A stretch of 64,000 bases of DNA from Riptortus pedestris (GCA_019009955.1 CM032233.1:88983501-89047500); one strand, 5' to 3'; shown: positions 11,857 through 24,428, counted from the stretch's first letter. A program made the numbers and translations. Notes: generated by a model not told the origin, from the sequence alone.

Positions 11857-13705
11857 TGTTCTATGGGTTCGATGTTGAGAGTGGAGTGTATGTGTACGAT
11901 TTTTTTGCCTCTTTAGGGAGGTGTGTCTTACTATCTTGCGAATAATCCCGTTCTGAAAAGATTGTATTTTTGGAAGGCTGGATTTATGGAGATAATTGAA
12001 TAGTGCGGAGACATAGAGAAGGGCTGGTTGTATGACTCCCCTCAGGATTAGTAGTTTGAGATTCTGACTGAGGTTGGGCGAGAGCAGTAAGTGGTTCAGT
12101 GTTCGGTACTTGTTTCGCAAGACTCGTTTCTTTCGGGTTATGTGTGTGGAGAAAGTCAAGTGTCTGTCGAGTCTAATTCCTAGGTAACATATAGAACCTG
12201 ATGTTTTGATCCAGGTGTTGTTAAGTGTAAAAATCTTGGGTAGTCTTTTCCTGCCAGAGTGGTACTAGAAGATTAAAGCGTCTGTATTAGTGGGGTCAAC
12301 TTGGATGTTTAGTTGTTGTAATCTGTCCGCGATGTCCTGGCAAGTTTTAAGGCGCGTTGGGGGTTGAGGGACCTGCTCATGATAGCTACATCGTCTGCGT
12401 AGGCTAGAACCGTGGTCCCGTCGACCGACCACATCTGCTGTATAGATGGAGAAGAGGTTGGGTGATAGTATGGAGCCCTGTGGGACTCCGGTAGGTAGAG
12501 AGTGCGTGTTTTACTTGGAGGGTGCGGTTTTGTAGGAAAGTGGAGGATAGGTTATAGAGCTGCTCAGGGCAGCCCTTGGAGTGTAGGATAGTTAGCAGAG
12601 TGTGGTGGTCGACAGAGTCAAACACCTTCGTGCAGTCGAAGGAGATCATGGCAGTCGACTCGTTTCTATGAAGGTTTTGGGCTGTTAGTGTTTTTAATCT
12701 TGCCAGGGGGCGTAGGGTGCATAGCGGGTGCGGAAACCTGACTGCTCATGGGGTATGATAGATTTCTTCTAGCAGAAATCTACAAGATATTGGTGCACTA
12801 CGCGTTCTAGTATCATGGAGATGTGTGAGAGAAGCCTTATTTATCGGCCGATAGTGGTCTGGGGGGGAGCCGGTTTTGTGTGGTTTGAGTAGGGGGACCA
12901 TTAGCGTGCTTCCACTGGGTGGGGAAGTGGCGGAGACGAAGTCAGGAGTTGAAGAGATGATTGAGTATGACTGGCGCAGGAGTACATACTGTACTTCGTC
13001 CAGACCAGGGAATTTACCTCCCTTGGTGCGTCTCAGTATGGCATTAAGCTGCTTGGGAGAAGAATACGTGAAATTTCTTTCATGCTCCATCCTAGGTGTC
13101 TCCCCGCCTTCACGGGTCCTGGCCCGAGAGTCTGCCGACATATGAGCCGCCAGAATCACGGCCTGGTTCTCGGGTTTCATCAGCCCGTGGTCAGACTGGA
13201 CAAGAACAGAACCTCTTTCAGAGATTTTGGTCTTCACCAGCTTCCACAGTTTGCGATGGTCACCGTGTGTTAGGCGGAGGGTTTCGTGCCAGAGAGACGG
13301 TTTCCACTGCCTCATGATGGAAGGGATTTGCGTTGAGAGGGAATTGATAATAGTGCGCAAAGAGACATTGCCGGTTATATACCAGGTGTTCTTTACGTTG
13401 TTTTATTAGGGTTAGGATGTGGGTGGGGGGGGGGGTTATCAGGTGGGGGGTTGTTTGGTGAACTTTGGTATCGATTCGTCGGCAGCTTTTATAATGATCT
13501 TGGTGAATTCATCCATTCTCTCATCCAGGGAATGGGTGTCACATATTGATGTGAACTCCGAAGTGTACTCATACATGAGCGACTTGTAACGTTTCCAGTC
13601 GGCTTCAAGAAACGAGTAGGCGGTGAGGTAGGGGCTGGGGGGGGGGGGGGCCGACCTCGCAGCACGTAAAGTACTGGTCACTATATGTGGGGTGCGGGTT
13701 AGCAA
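11857..13705 (-). pseudogene. Jockey-type LINE, ORF2 reverse transcriptase remnant
   Basis: Minus-strand pieces in order: a post-endonuclease linker (WKRYKSLMYEYTSEF..., 13439-13705); an RT start with RRTKGGKFPGLDEVQYVLLR and HYRPI (12746-13360); FDCTKVFDSVDHHTLL (12404-12649), the finger/palm segment near the first catalytic Asp; and the thumb segment NLKLLILRGVIQPALLY (11857-12159). Stops and frameshifts separate them. Family assignment rests on motif order and on the ORF1 knuckles next door. The 3' end abuts the family X fragment. Confidence 0.8.
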
Positions 13706-13744
13706 AACGGACCATTATTTATTGGTCAGGGTATGGTTGAGGGT

Positions 13745-14790
13745 TTAGATGAGAGTGCTGAGGGTGTATACTGTTTTTTGGAGGGATTGCATCATTATTT
13801 TCATTTCATCGACCCAAAGGGGGTTAGGTATGTGGAAGCTTGAGCAGTAGGTGGGGTGGTGTATTTGGAGCGGTGTATGTTTGGGTGGGGGTGGGTGTTG
13901 TGGTAGTCTGTTTGTCCATGCTTTGTGAGTGGGGGGCGGTGCAGGTTTGAATTGGGGCTGGGCTTGCTGCCTTAGGAGGCGGCGGGCCTGGACCTGTTCG
14001 GTGAGTTCCAACCAATATGAGCACTGTCTGAAGAGGCGGGGTGTTCTCCGCCACGGTTACAGCATGTAAGGGGGTTCTCTGCTTGGTCGCAGTCACGTAC
14101 GTCGTGGGGACCTGCACACCTCACACATTTAGTGGGGAGTCGGCAGTAGGCCTTGGTACAGCCTAGTGTTTGACATCTATGGCATTGGGGAAGCTCTTCT
14201 GCAGGGGAGTATCTTTGGTTCTTATAATCACGTGGTTGATTGCCTTAGTTTTTTTAAGATGCTCCCCGTAGTTATAGTTTGGGCGGAAAGTGACGAGTAT
14301 GGGTTATATTAGTTTCTTGCGTCCCTCGGCATTGGTCCTAGTCATGCTTATTACCCTGAGTAGGTCATCGTGTTTTAATTCTGTTTTGATTTCGTCGAGG
14401 AAGTGGCTCAGAATTTCCTGTTTCTCTTGGTACCTTTGGGGACAAAGGTGTGGTAGGGGACTGAGTTGTCGATGTGGTCGAGTAGGTTAATGATGTTGGT
14501 ACATGTTTCCTTATTGTCAGCTAGTACGTGTATTTGGGTTTGAGTTGGCTGGAGTCTAAAGTGGGACTATTTGGTCAGCCGTGCCCATGGGGAGCTGGTC
14601 GTTGTCTGTGGTGGGTTTGTCTGTAGTGTTACTGTCTTCAAGTGCGGGGGAGAGGGGGAGTCGAGCGTTCCTATTGGCCCGCTTGAGTCTCGGTCGGTGG
14701 GGGTGGGGGGGGTGAGCGCTAGTGGAGGGGACCTGGTCGAGTGGCTGGTGGGGGTAACATGTTTGGGGTAGCAGATCCCCCGTCAAATGT
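13745..14790 (-). pseudogene. Jockey-type LINE ORF1 (gag with zinc knuckles)
   Basis: Reverse-complement translation around 14040-14170 gives CRLPTKCVRCAGPHDVRDC followed by a damaged knuckle CCNRGGEHPASSDSAH, the C2HC knuckles typical of Jockey-superfamily ORF1. The N-terminal part (14556-14786) is proline- and serine-rich. The downstream part keeps the usual Pro-rich linker. The frame is broken in several places. Confidence 0.8.
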
Positions 14791-15205
14791 AAATATGTTT
14801 AAAAATTATAAAAAGATAAATTGTAAATAAACTACAACATGTGGAGATACCTCACACGAATAACAACTAATAAAATAAAACTCATCGGCCAGCAATGGCC
14901 ACCTATCCTCTTCGCTTTCTTTCCTCCTCTCCTACTATCACTTCTTCCCACTTATTCCTCTTCCTTCCCCTATCCTATAACTCACGGGATATACCAGCTA
15001 CCCTCAAAATGTACAAAAATAAACAGATCACAACCACACCCCATCCACCTCTCCTCCTTAAAATATATTATTAATATAGAGCAAGGAGTCTCTCGGCTCA
15101 AACAAGGTGCTTCGAAGCATCAGCCTCCTTTTCTATCTTAGTCTTAAGTTCTAGTTATAAGTCTTCTTAATAAAGCTGCGTTTAGGGAAAAAAAAAAAAA
15201 AAAAG
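14791..15205 (+). mobile_element. Retroposed unit with AATAAA and poly-A tail
   Basis: Ends TCTTAATAAAGCTGCGTTTAGGG followed by 18 A (15188-15205). The AATAAA sits about 20 bp before the tail, the hallmark of a reverse-transcribed polyadenylated RNA. Pyrimidine-rich (CTCCTC) body without recognisable coding. Parent transcript unknown. Confidence 0.5.
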
Positions 15206-15876
15206 GTAGTAGAGCGCCATACGGGGGTAAGGGTGAAGAAAGTGCTGAATCGCTTCTTGGGGGAGTTTTTTTGGTTATTAGATCTAATATCTCTGAGGCA
15301 GTTTGCTCTTTGCTATTATTATTATTCATATTATTACGTTGGGTTTTGTTACTCCTGTGAGTTTTGTAAGCAGGGCCTTACAAAACTCACTCAGGGAGTA
15401 CCTATGTTGGCGACTGTGGTGTTTTGGTTCTTTAATGGGGCATTTGGCGGGGATTGTGTGGGGCCCGATGGGCCTTTCTAGACATTGGGTGGATGACCCA
15501 TAGAAGGGCCGTTTGTAAGAGTCCGTGGGGTCTATTTTGGCAGGGGGGATTAGTACAAAGGACCTATCTGCCCTCACCTTCGGCAAGATAGTTTGGCCTT
15601 AAGGGCCCAAATCTGAAGTTCTCGTTGTCCTGTGGGCTTGAGTGTTGGTGAAGAGTTCCTCTGTCTTCTAAGGTCCTTTCCATATGGGGAGACACACAGA
15701 TGATCCAAACAGCCAGTGTAATACCCACTTCAAAGTTAAAGCCCAATCATTAATAAATAATATTTGGCTGCGTAAACAAAGCAGATTTCCCACGTGGTTA
15801 TAGCACACTGCTGCTCTCACCTATTTCCAAATAAAAATCCTAAAGTGGTCAATAATTTTAATTAATAACGTTATTA

Positions 15877-15880
<4 letters not shown>
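15206..15880. other. Unidentified retroelement-like segment
   Basis: Relatively GC-rich. Minus-strand frames (15564-15746, 15326-15586, 15144-15329) run in different registers and together resemble a short decayed coding stretch, but I recognise no domain. The GCAGATTTCCCACG motif shared with four other places occurs at 15781-15800. Confidence 0.3.

Positions 15881-15881
<1 letters not shown>

Positions 15882-15965
<84 letters not shown>
15882..15965. repeat. Compound (TA)n(CA)n microsatellite
   Basis: About 40 bp of TA followed directly by about 42 bp of CA. Confidence 0.95.
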
Positions 15966-15969
<4 letters not shown>

Positions 15970-16009
15970 AACATATTCACGTCCGAGAACATTATATTCT
16001 AAAACTTTA

Positions 16010-16174
16010 TTAGCAGGGGTTTTTTTTTCTCTAATTTGTGGTTTTATAGGAGCATTGCATTAGCAGAAGTTCCTTAAGAGAAATCAGCTATTGAGGTTGT
16101 GCTTGTGAAACGATTTTCGAACAATTTTCTCAAGTGCTCATCGATCCGACCTTAGAGATGAGGTCCGTTCATAA

Positions 16175-16226
<52 letters not shown>

Positions 16227-16560
16227 CTGTTACCTCTCTAGGTGATTTTTATTTAATCTTTACCAAAGTCGGCATTTTTTTTTCGACGTTTTTGTAAAAC
16301 TAAAGAACAGGTTCGTAAATAACAATAGTGGGAGGGGGAATTAGGAAAATTCTAATTATCTCTGTTATAATACGTGACACCGTTATGCCCCTGGAACTGA
16401 GGACAACATTTCAACAGCGTCTGATCTACAGAAGTTCCTCCCGATTTGTCAGGTGCAAATCACTCACTAGCATATTCTCAAATGTTACACTTAGGCTTGA
16501 ACATCAATTTTCAAATCTTATATTTCATTAAGTTGTTTAGCGAATTTGATCTGTTAAATT
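16010..16560 (+). repeat. Repeat family X, copy X1
   Basis: Left half has AGAAATCAGCTATTGAGGTT and GAGATGAGGTCCGTTCA, then (TA)n at 16179-16222, then the right half TTTGTCTGTTACCTCTCTAG with a GGGAGGGGGAATTAGGAAAA-like block. The same left-(TA)n-right layout is seen at 42780-43240 and, inverted, at 50640-51170. No coding capacity. Confidence 0.7.
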
Positions 16561-16573
16561 AAATATATTTGGG

Positions 16574-16940
16574 GCCAGTGGCGGCTCACGTATATGCACT
16601 GTGGAACTGCAGCACCCCCAATTTCCACTTGATATTATTTATAACATTTAATATAATGAGCCTTTTTTCTTTATACTTGTATAATATATAATTCTTAAGC
16701 TTAATGCAGTAACCATCCCCCAGTTTATGAAAAAAGATACAAAAATCTTTGTATGGAACTGTGTGCATCACAGTTCCAGCGGCGAGGTGATTGACTGTTG
16801 TACGCATGTGCACACAGGAAGCTCCAGGTGAGGCTGCGAGGGAGAGAGAGCGCTGTCTTTCCCACAGTGCCCACCCTAGCGTGCTAAGGCTAAAATTTTC
16901 TGTAGCAGCACCCTCACTAATTTTAGCTACGAGCCGCAAT
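16574..16940. mobile_element. Candidate hAT-like non-autonomous element
   Basis: Left end CAGTGGCGGCTCACG with GCAGCACCCCCA inside; right end GCAGCACCCTCACTAATTTTAGC then GAGCCGC, roughly the inverted complement. CAGTGGCGGCTC-type termini are common on arthropod hAT MITEs. No clear 8-bp target duplication is visible, so boundaries are approximate. Confidence 0.45.
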
Positions 16941-17984
16941 CAAAATTCTGAAGGTCCAGGCAGAGAGACCTATGTCTCTTGTTGTGGTTCCATTATTAAA
17001 GATAAAAAGCTTGTCATGCAGGGACTGGGTAAACTACCAGATTTCCCACGCACTAGAGTCTCATGCCACCATCAGTTCTATATAAAAAAATAATCTCTAA
17101 TAAGAAGCCAGGGATGGACAGGAATTGAAATGTAAACTGAGATGTTTAGTGACTCAGTTACTCAAAGCGAAATTGATAAGAATAGAAGTTAGGGAGTACT
17201 GAAGCCTGAAAACAAAAAAATAAAATAAGTTACTTAGTATTCGAGTTAAGGAAAACATGTACAACAATAGTTAGAAATAGAAAATTAAATTTGGAACAAA
17301 ATTGATTATATAATCTTTTTCATTCTGACATATAATAACAGAGTTAATGGATGTGGAGTGTTTGACAAACTCAGCCATGAGAATATAACAGCAGGATATA
17401 GGAAAAATACCAATACTTAAATTAGCCTCAGGAAGAAGACTTCATAGCAAAAGTTTTAAGTTCATAGTAGTGAAAATAGGAAGAGACAATATTTTAGGGC
17501 ACTTTATTTTATCTTTTGACTCATGTGAATCAAATACTTCCAAAGAGAGTGATGATAATGACAAACTGGATTAAACAAAAATAGAAAGAACATAATCAGG
17601 AGGCCATCACCACATAGAGCAGGTTACGCCAATAAAAGAAAGGAATAATTATTTGATTAAAAATGTGAACAGCTCGGCTACATCTGCAATAAATAGCATG
17701 TAAATTATCAAACAATAAAATTTTCAAATAAGCATGATGAGAGAGTCTGGTTGGCAATCATGGGGTCTGTCTCCTGGTGTGCACACTTTCCAGGACCATG
17801 AACATTACCAGATACAGCTATATTACAAAAATTATACATATAGAATAATAACTCTACATTTACTCTAAAATCGTGGTTCATGACTTACAGTGGGGGAAAA
17901 TATTATTTCAGTAGCAATTCTATTATTTTATAAATTATATTTATTTTTTATTGTTATTATATCATTATTTATTACCAACCACTT
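16941..17984. other. No gene recognised
   Basis: AT-rich sequence without a credible ORF. Near 17016-17055 lies a copy of the dispersed motif CAGATTTCCCACGC preceded by CAGGGACTGGGTAAA. Confidence 0.5.
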
Positions 17985-18150
17985 TTTGCAACTATGGCTA
18001 ATTGGGACGGGTTACCACCCATTTTTGGTGATGGTGGGACTAAGGATTTTATTTAATGAGATCACCACTATTGTCCAGGTGGTAAACTTGCCACTCTAGG
18101 TATACCATGTGAGATTAAAGTCAACACTTTAACTCACATGGCTAACCTAA
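17985..18150 (+). repeat. Dispersed repeat, one arm of an inverted pair
   Basis: TGATGGTGGGACTAAGGATT and ATTGGGACGGGTTACCACCC recur in inverse orientation at 19508-19600. Possibly SINE-like; no A/B boxes are convincing. Confidence 0.55.
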
Positions 18151-18930
18151 GGCATTGTCAAATACTTTAATTAATAATCAAAATGAATGTAAGGTCAATG
18201 TTTAATCAAGAATAATCAACAGATGATAACTAGAATAAAAGGATAGCTCTTAGGATTTCAGAAGAAAAACAGGTATTACATTCTGAGTGTTGTGGGTAAC
18301 ATTGGCCAAATTTTGTAAAGTAGATTATAGGTGAAATGTGGCAAAGAATTTTAAAAACCCCAAAAGCCTTATGCTGCTGAGTTATTGAGAAAATTTCATT
18401 CACATGAATAACTGACGGCTAAAACATCCCAGATTGATCATACCACAAAAAATAACAGTGATGAATTTTATATTACATAAAAGCCATTTATATTACATGT
18501 TTTTGAGGAGCCCAGGAAAAATGATGAATGCATGAAGAAATAAATTCAATCAACAACACTCATTCCTTAATTTAAAGCAAAAGCATAACCATTATATATG
18601 TAATAGTAAATCTATGTACATATAATTTCAATAACATCAACATATCACTAGAAATAAATCAATAAATTATAGAATTAATTTATTTCACCTCCCCACAACT
18701 TCCACTCCTGGATTTTTGAAACATCAGCTTTCTTTGGTACAAAATTATTTTTATAAAAATTAAGGGGGTCAAAATTTTCGAATATTCCCATTCCGGGGTG
18801 GGTAGCATTAGCCAAAATTTATGTGAAAATTAATTAATTTAGAGCAACAAACATAAGTTGAGGAGGGTAGGGATCAACACCCCCCCCCCCCAGCAACTTG
18901 AATCCACTTTATACAATTGCATTAAGTGAT
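18151..18930. other. No gene recognised
   Basis: AT-rich intergenic DNA with short homopolymers and a C10 run near 18880. I see no feature. Confidence 0.5.
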
Positions 18931-19878
18931 GAATAGGAAATATATTATCTACTTCAGATTTTTCTTGCAACCCTCGCTCTAATTTGTCTGTAAAAACATT
19001 AATATAGCCTAAAGTCTAACCAGGTTTTCCAAAAAAAATAAACAATGATTTTATTCAATTGTTAACAAGTTCAATTATCAGTTCAATGTATAAATTTAAG
19101 CACATGTCTTGTTTAAACTTTGTTGAGCAACAAAAATGTGTATAACTAAAATTACTCTAAATAACCAAAATAAATAATTTTGAAATTTGTGCATTAGCTG
19201 AAAAACTAACCAGAAAAGAAATATCTTGAATTTTAAATTTAGCTTCCCATAGAATTATTACATCTGTTCATTTTGTAAGAATATTAATATCCCATTAATC
19301 TCTATGGCGTTACTGATAACTCTCAAAATGTATTTTGTTCTATTAAGTACAGTCTTTTATACTCCACAAAATTGTTGACTTAAGCTATATTTGTATGTGC
19401 ATACCTCGTTTATAGATTGTAAATAAAAATTGATTAAATCGAAAGAATAATGATAAACGAGTTCGATTACTGCCTGGGGAACAAGAATTTATTTAGTTAC
19501 GGACACATTAAATAAAATCCTTAGTCCCACCCTGGCTAGAAAAGGGTGGTAACGTGTAGATAGCCCGTCCCAATCAGCCTTAGTAGCAAAAAGTGGACAT
19601 TAATAAATAATAATAATAATACCAACGTTACTCTAAATAAAAATAAGAAACAACTTTTTTTTATGTATGTGCATGATGGAAAAGGTTTAAGGAAAAGATT
19701 GTTTTTTTTCACATTAATCTTTCCTATCTGTTCGTCCATAAGTATATTAATGTGCATTATAAACTATGAGGAGTTGGTGCAAATTCAAATATCGATTTTT
19801 CATTCAGTATGGTAAAGTTATTTGCACACCATAAAATTGTTAACTTTAGCTATAACTTCAAGCGTATATGTTGTTTAT
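18931..19878 (+). repeat. Degenerate modular-repeat monomers (left of the palindromic element)
   Basis: Decayed monomers are visible at 19138 (TGTATAACTAAAATTACTC) and just before 19878 (TTGTTAACTTTAGCTATAAC). The last monomer is cut by the insertion at 19879 and resumes at 21812. The inverse copy of the 17985 repeat lies at 19508-19600. Confidence 0.55.
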
Positions 19879-20756
19879 GGGTCATTCCATCTCACATCAT
19901 CCAGGCCATGTCACCCATGGTTTCAGATTTCAATGAAAATTTTTTTAACAACACTTTTTACCTTCCTTGTGAAGAATATAAAATTTTACTTTGATATCTC
20001 CAGTAGTTTTTGTGAAAAAAAATGCTGAAATATTGAGAAAGTTTGTGTAACTGACATTTTTAAGGTTGCTTATTTGAACACATTGTATTAGAAAAAAAAT
20101 AATAACTTTAGTGATTTTCAACATATCAAGATAAAATTTTCACAAAAGCATGGAGATACAGGAAAAAAATAAATTGATGATCATATTAAAATATAAGCCC
20201 CTCCAAAATTTCACTAACTGCATCCTTATTAAATTTTTTTTTTAAGAAACCCCAATTTTTCAAATATGCTTTTGCACATGAGGCAGAATACCTAAGCAAG
20301 CAAACTTTTTTTTAAACTTAATGACTATGAAAGAAAAACAATGGCTTTTTGAGTTTTTGAGTATGCATTTTTTTGGAGATAAACCAAAATAATTTGGAAT
20401 TTTCTCAAAAAATTCTATTCTATGAACAAATATGAAAAATAATAACAAAAAAAATTAAGTAATGGTTAGTTTAGGAGTATGACCTTTTAAAAAGACTTAC
20501 GAATTCTGTAATAACATTTTCTGAAAATAAAATATATATTTTTTTTGTTCAAAAAAAATATAAGCAATTCTAATTCTATTTATGTCTGAAAGCTGAAAAA
20601 TAATTATTAGTAATTATAAAGTAAAATACAGTATTAGAGGAGAATATAAAAAATAATCATGTGCTATGCAATATGTCAAATAAAATAATTATATTAAAAT
20701 ATTTACTGATTATTTAATGTATTTTATTTCTTAAGTCAATTAAATTATAAATTTTG

Positions 20757-20812
<56 letters not shown>

Positions 20813-21811
20813 AATAAATGAAAAATTACCATTTTCATTTCTAAGAAGATGCTAACATAACGCTGCACCAACAACAAGACTGGTAGAGTGTAAAATGTCC
20901 CTGAAAAGGACTTAACTGACATTCAAAAACAATGCCTCTTGATTTGAAAAAGAAGGCATCACTAAATGGTAATATATTTAAAGATTTATAATACATTTAA
21001 GATAATCCAGTTCTTCCAGTTTTTCAAATGATAATTTGTCATTTAATAGAGATTTAATTTTTTCAACCTTATATGTGCATCCTTCCCTATTTATAAATTT
21101 TGTAAATAAATATTACATTTTAATTAAACCAAGGAAATTTTTTTTTAAATTCGTAAGTCTTTTTAAAAGGTCATACACCTAAACTAACCATTAATTAATT
21201 TTTTTTGTTATTATTTTTCATATTTGTTCATAGAATAGAATTTTTTGAGAAAATTCCAAAGTATTTTGGTTTATCTCCAAAAAAATGCATAAGCACTCAA
21301 AAAGCCATTGTTTTTCTTTCATAGTCTTTTAGTTTGCACATTAACGCATAATTTAAAAAAAAGTTTGTTTGCTTAAATATTCTGCCTCATGTGCAAAAGC
21401 ATATTTGAAAAATTGGGGTTTCTTAAAAAAAAAATTTAATAAGGATGCAGTTAGTGAAATTTTGGGGGAGCTTATATTTTAATATGATCATCAATTTATT
21501 TTTTTCCTGTATCTCCATGCTTTTGTGAACACTTTAGTGAAATTTTAACTTGATATGTTGAAAATCACAAAAGTTATGATTTTTTTTCTAATACAATGTG
21601 TCCAAATAAGCAACCTTAAAAATGTCAGGTACACAAACTTTCTCAATATTTCAGCATTTTTTTTTTCACAAAAACTACTGGAGATATCAAAGTAAAATTC
21701 TATATTCTTCATAAGGAAGGTAAAAAGTGTTGTTAAAAAAATTTTCATTGAAATCTGAAACCATGGGTGACATTTTTACATTTTGCTGGATGATTTGAGA
21801 TGGAATGACCC
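19879..21811. mobile_element. 1.93-kb element with ~640-bp terminal inverted repeats, TTAT target duplication
   Basis: Starts GGGTCATTCCATCTCACATC and ends with its near complement GATTTGAGATGGAATGACCC. Arms run about 19879-20510 and 21151-21811 and are highly similar throughout. The spacer of about 640 bp has no clear ORF and includes (TA)n at 20758-20810. TTAT flanks both ends (19875-19878, 21812-21815), and the interrupted monomer matches other copies across the junction, so the boundaries are firm. A 4-bp duplication is found in e.g. Sola1; the superfamily is unproven. Non-autonomous. Confidence 0.85.
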
Positions 21812-22092
21812 TTATACATTGTTATATCATAAAAATGAACATAACAAAAGATGCTTTAAATAATGAAATAGACAACTTTTGCTACGTGCATATTAGTCGA
21901 AAAACTGATAGAAAATTTTGCAATTACTTTATTTCAAGCCTTTCTTACAATCCCCACCCCACTCCTGTGTCATTTCTAACTATTATATCCTATAGTGTGT
22001 TATGTTTTGGGGTTCTATTACAGCACATACGAAGTTTTATAAAATTTGATTCAGTCATTTATGTATGAAAACAGGACAAACAAACAGATACA
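21812..22092 (+). repeat. Degenerate modular-repeat monomer and tail (right of the palindromic element)
   Basis: Resumes the monomer with AACATAACAAAAGATGCTTT and CAACTTTTGCTACGTG. A decayed tail follows (TTTGATTCAGTCATTTATG, GACAAACAAACAGATAC). Confidence 0.6.
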
Positions 22093-22440
22093 AAAGCCGA
22101 ATAAATATTCATTGAATATTTTATGTGGCCTGAATTCTGCTCGTAAATTATATTTTCGAAGTATTCTTGCTAGTCTTTCTGAGGTCCCCGCTATATAAGG
22201 AAGCGTTACGTTGCTTAATGGTTTAACTTGAGTATTTTCAATGTCTTGCTGACTCTTGATATCAAGTTTCTTCTTAATATTTCTTAATAATCATTTTTTT
22301 GTAGCCGTTGTAGTGGAGTTCTTCTTTCAACTGTGCTATTTCATTTTTTAAATGCGTTTCATTGGTGCAAAGTGACAAGGCTCTGTTTACTAACATATAG
22401 ATGATACCATGTTTTTGGGTGGGATGAGATTCTCATCGTA
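22093..22440 (-). pseudogene. Penelope-like element, RT C-terminal remnant (inverted copy)
   Basis: Minus-strand reading gives a helix-rich stretch (NETHLKNEIAQLKEELHYNG) followed by TLPYIAGTSERLARILRKYN and EFRPHKIFNEYL. This resembles the RT thumb and linker of Penelope-like retroelements (LPYV-GTSERIGRILRK type). A stop and a shift break it. It sits head-to-head with the plus-strand fragment at 22441 and shares about 45 bp with it in inverse orientation. Confidence 0.7.
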
Positions 22441-22970
22441 AATATAATTTACCAGCAGTATTCAGGCCACATAAAATATTCAACGAATATTTAAAGAGCC
22501 CAAAAGTCACCCAATTATTACAAGATAGTGGAGTATATATGATACCGTGTGATTGTAGTAAAGTTTATGTGGGGCAGACATGTAAAAAGACTGCTACAAG
22601 AGTCAACCAACACATGGCTGATCTAAAACATAACAGAACAAAGACATCCGCCATAGCTAAACACGCAAATATTTGTCCTCACCAAATTAAATTTGACGAG
22701 ACAAAGGTTTTACAAAGAGAGGACCACCTCGGTAAAAGATTAGTCCTGAAGCCCTAGAAATAAATAAGAGAACAAATACTATAAACGGCATGGACGGTGT
22801 TATACTTTCTGAAACGTGGAAGGCCATACTAAAATAAAACTCCAAAACATATGATTAATTGAAGTAGCAATTCAAATCAAATTTATGCCTGACGAAGATG
22901 GACGTATTTCCATAGAAAATTTGCAGAACGTCAAAAATTCCAGCCGCTGAAGCAGATAGCCGAAGTCCTC

Positions 22971-22975
<5 letters not shown>
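22441..22975 (+). pseudogene. Penelope-like element, GIY-YIG endonuclease remnant
   Basis: From about 22450 the plus strand reads FRPHKIFNEYLK, then GVYMIPCDCSKVYVGQTCKK and a conserved His/Asp helix (NQHMADLKHNRTKTSAIAKH). GVY...VYVG is the GIY-YIG motif of the Penelope endonuclease that nicks target DNA. The best frame ends at 22757 after GKRLVLKP; decayed 3' sequence (GACGAAGATGGACG) leads into (TA)n. Truncated 5'. Confidence 0.8.

Positions 22976-23007
<32 letters not shown>
22976..23007. repeat. (TA)n microsatellite
   Basis: Short TA run at the 3' end of the Penelope-like fragment. Confidence 0.9.
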
Positions 23008-23010
<3 letters not shown>

Positions 23011-24428
23011 AAGGTAAAAATAGGTGCAACTATTAGTTCATGAGTTGGCCAACAGAGCATGGTAGTGTCGCAGTACTTATGGATTAGTGGGAGTCTTAAG
23101 AGTATATACATCCGACAGCCCCTCGGGATGACTACCAATTATGTCTCTCTTAGATCCCAACCACAGGCAGCCTGACAGCAAGAACTGGTCAGTCTACTGG
23201 AGACAACTCATTCAAGGTCCATCTTGGTTAATGGAGGTTGTACGCTGAGTTGATCACTCACTACATTAAAAACTCTGATCACGAATCCCTCATGTCTTGC
23301 ACGGGGGCGACTAAGGATCTTTATGGTCTACAATGCCAATCGAAAAAAATATATACATAAGCTCCCACCAACACACATTTATGAGCTGTTGGAACCTAAA
23401 AATATCAAGAGCTAGAAATAACAATAACAGTATATTATGATTGATATGTACCTTAATTTATATATACACACACATATCAAATCTATGCATGCACATGTGT
23501 GAAATAATATTTCCATTATTCACCCAGGGGGAACATTTTTTTGTTCCAATTCTTACTGGAAACTTGTTAATGCGAAAAGACTGGAAATAAACAAAAATTG
23601 TAGCCTGCATTCTCAAATCGACTAATATGTTTCATTTGTCAGTTTATACAGGCCATGGCCTATGAAAGAATGGACTTCTAATAATTCTCTCCACTATTCT
23701 GAATAGCTTTATTGTTGGGCAGTCCCAAGCATAAGGCTACAGGTTACCACAGCATGGTCTTGTTACTTACCCTCTTTCTTCCCTTGTCATGTTAATGAAA
23801 ATGAAAATACCTGTTCTCAGGAACATCTAGCCAGGTTCAGCTTGTAGAAACCATAACATCCTGGGAGAAAAAATATGATTAAGTAGTTTTAACAACCTCC
23901 TTAATATTATGTGTGGAGTGATATATATTATCTTTGATGACTATCATAAAATCCATTTGTTACATCAATAGCATTATCCGAAAGCATCGATCCCTGCTCT
24001 CAACAGAACCTTTACTACCTTTACTACTTATATTAAAAAATACTAGAAGAATACATTTTTAAAATTGTCTTCAGGATATTTCCAAGATATTTTACCAAAA
24101 GCAAATGAACTTTCACAAAAACATAAACAAATTTAGATTTTGATAAAATAGGGGGTAAACAAAATAGTAAACATATATAAACTGTATTTATAAAATATAT
24201 AACATAATAAGTAATGAAAAATATTTTTAATAAAAAATAACCCATTAGTTTCATTTAAATTATTTAACAAAATACAAAGTATAAAGGAACATGTTTTTTT
24301 TTTTTGTTTTTTTAAATTATTGCTGAAAAACGTAATCAAAATATTATCTAGTAAAGTATCAAAACATTTTTATCGTGAACAATTAAATTCTTAACAACAT
24401 TACATCTTCAAAACTGATATAGAATTAA
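23008..24428. other. Region 3' of UFSP2, no gene recognised
   Basis: AT-rich sequence downstream of the UFSP2 stop. It should include the 3' UTR and polyadenylation site, but no single signal stands out. Confidence 0.5.

Noticed and set aside
19809..20028. Small frames inside the long inverted repeats at 19809-20028 and 21545-21748
   Set aside because: They are mirror images in the two arms and have no similarity to a transposase.
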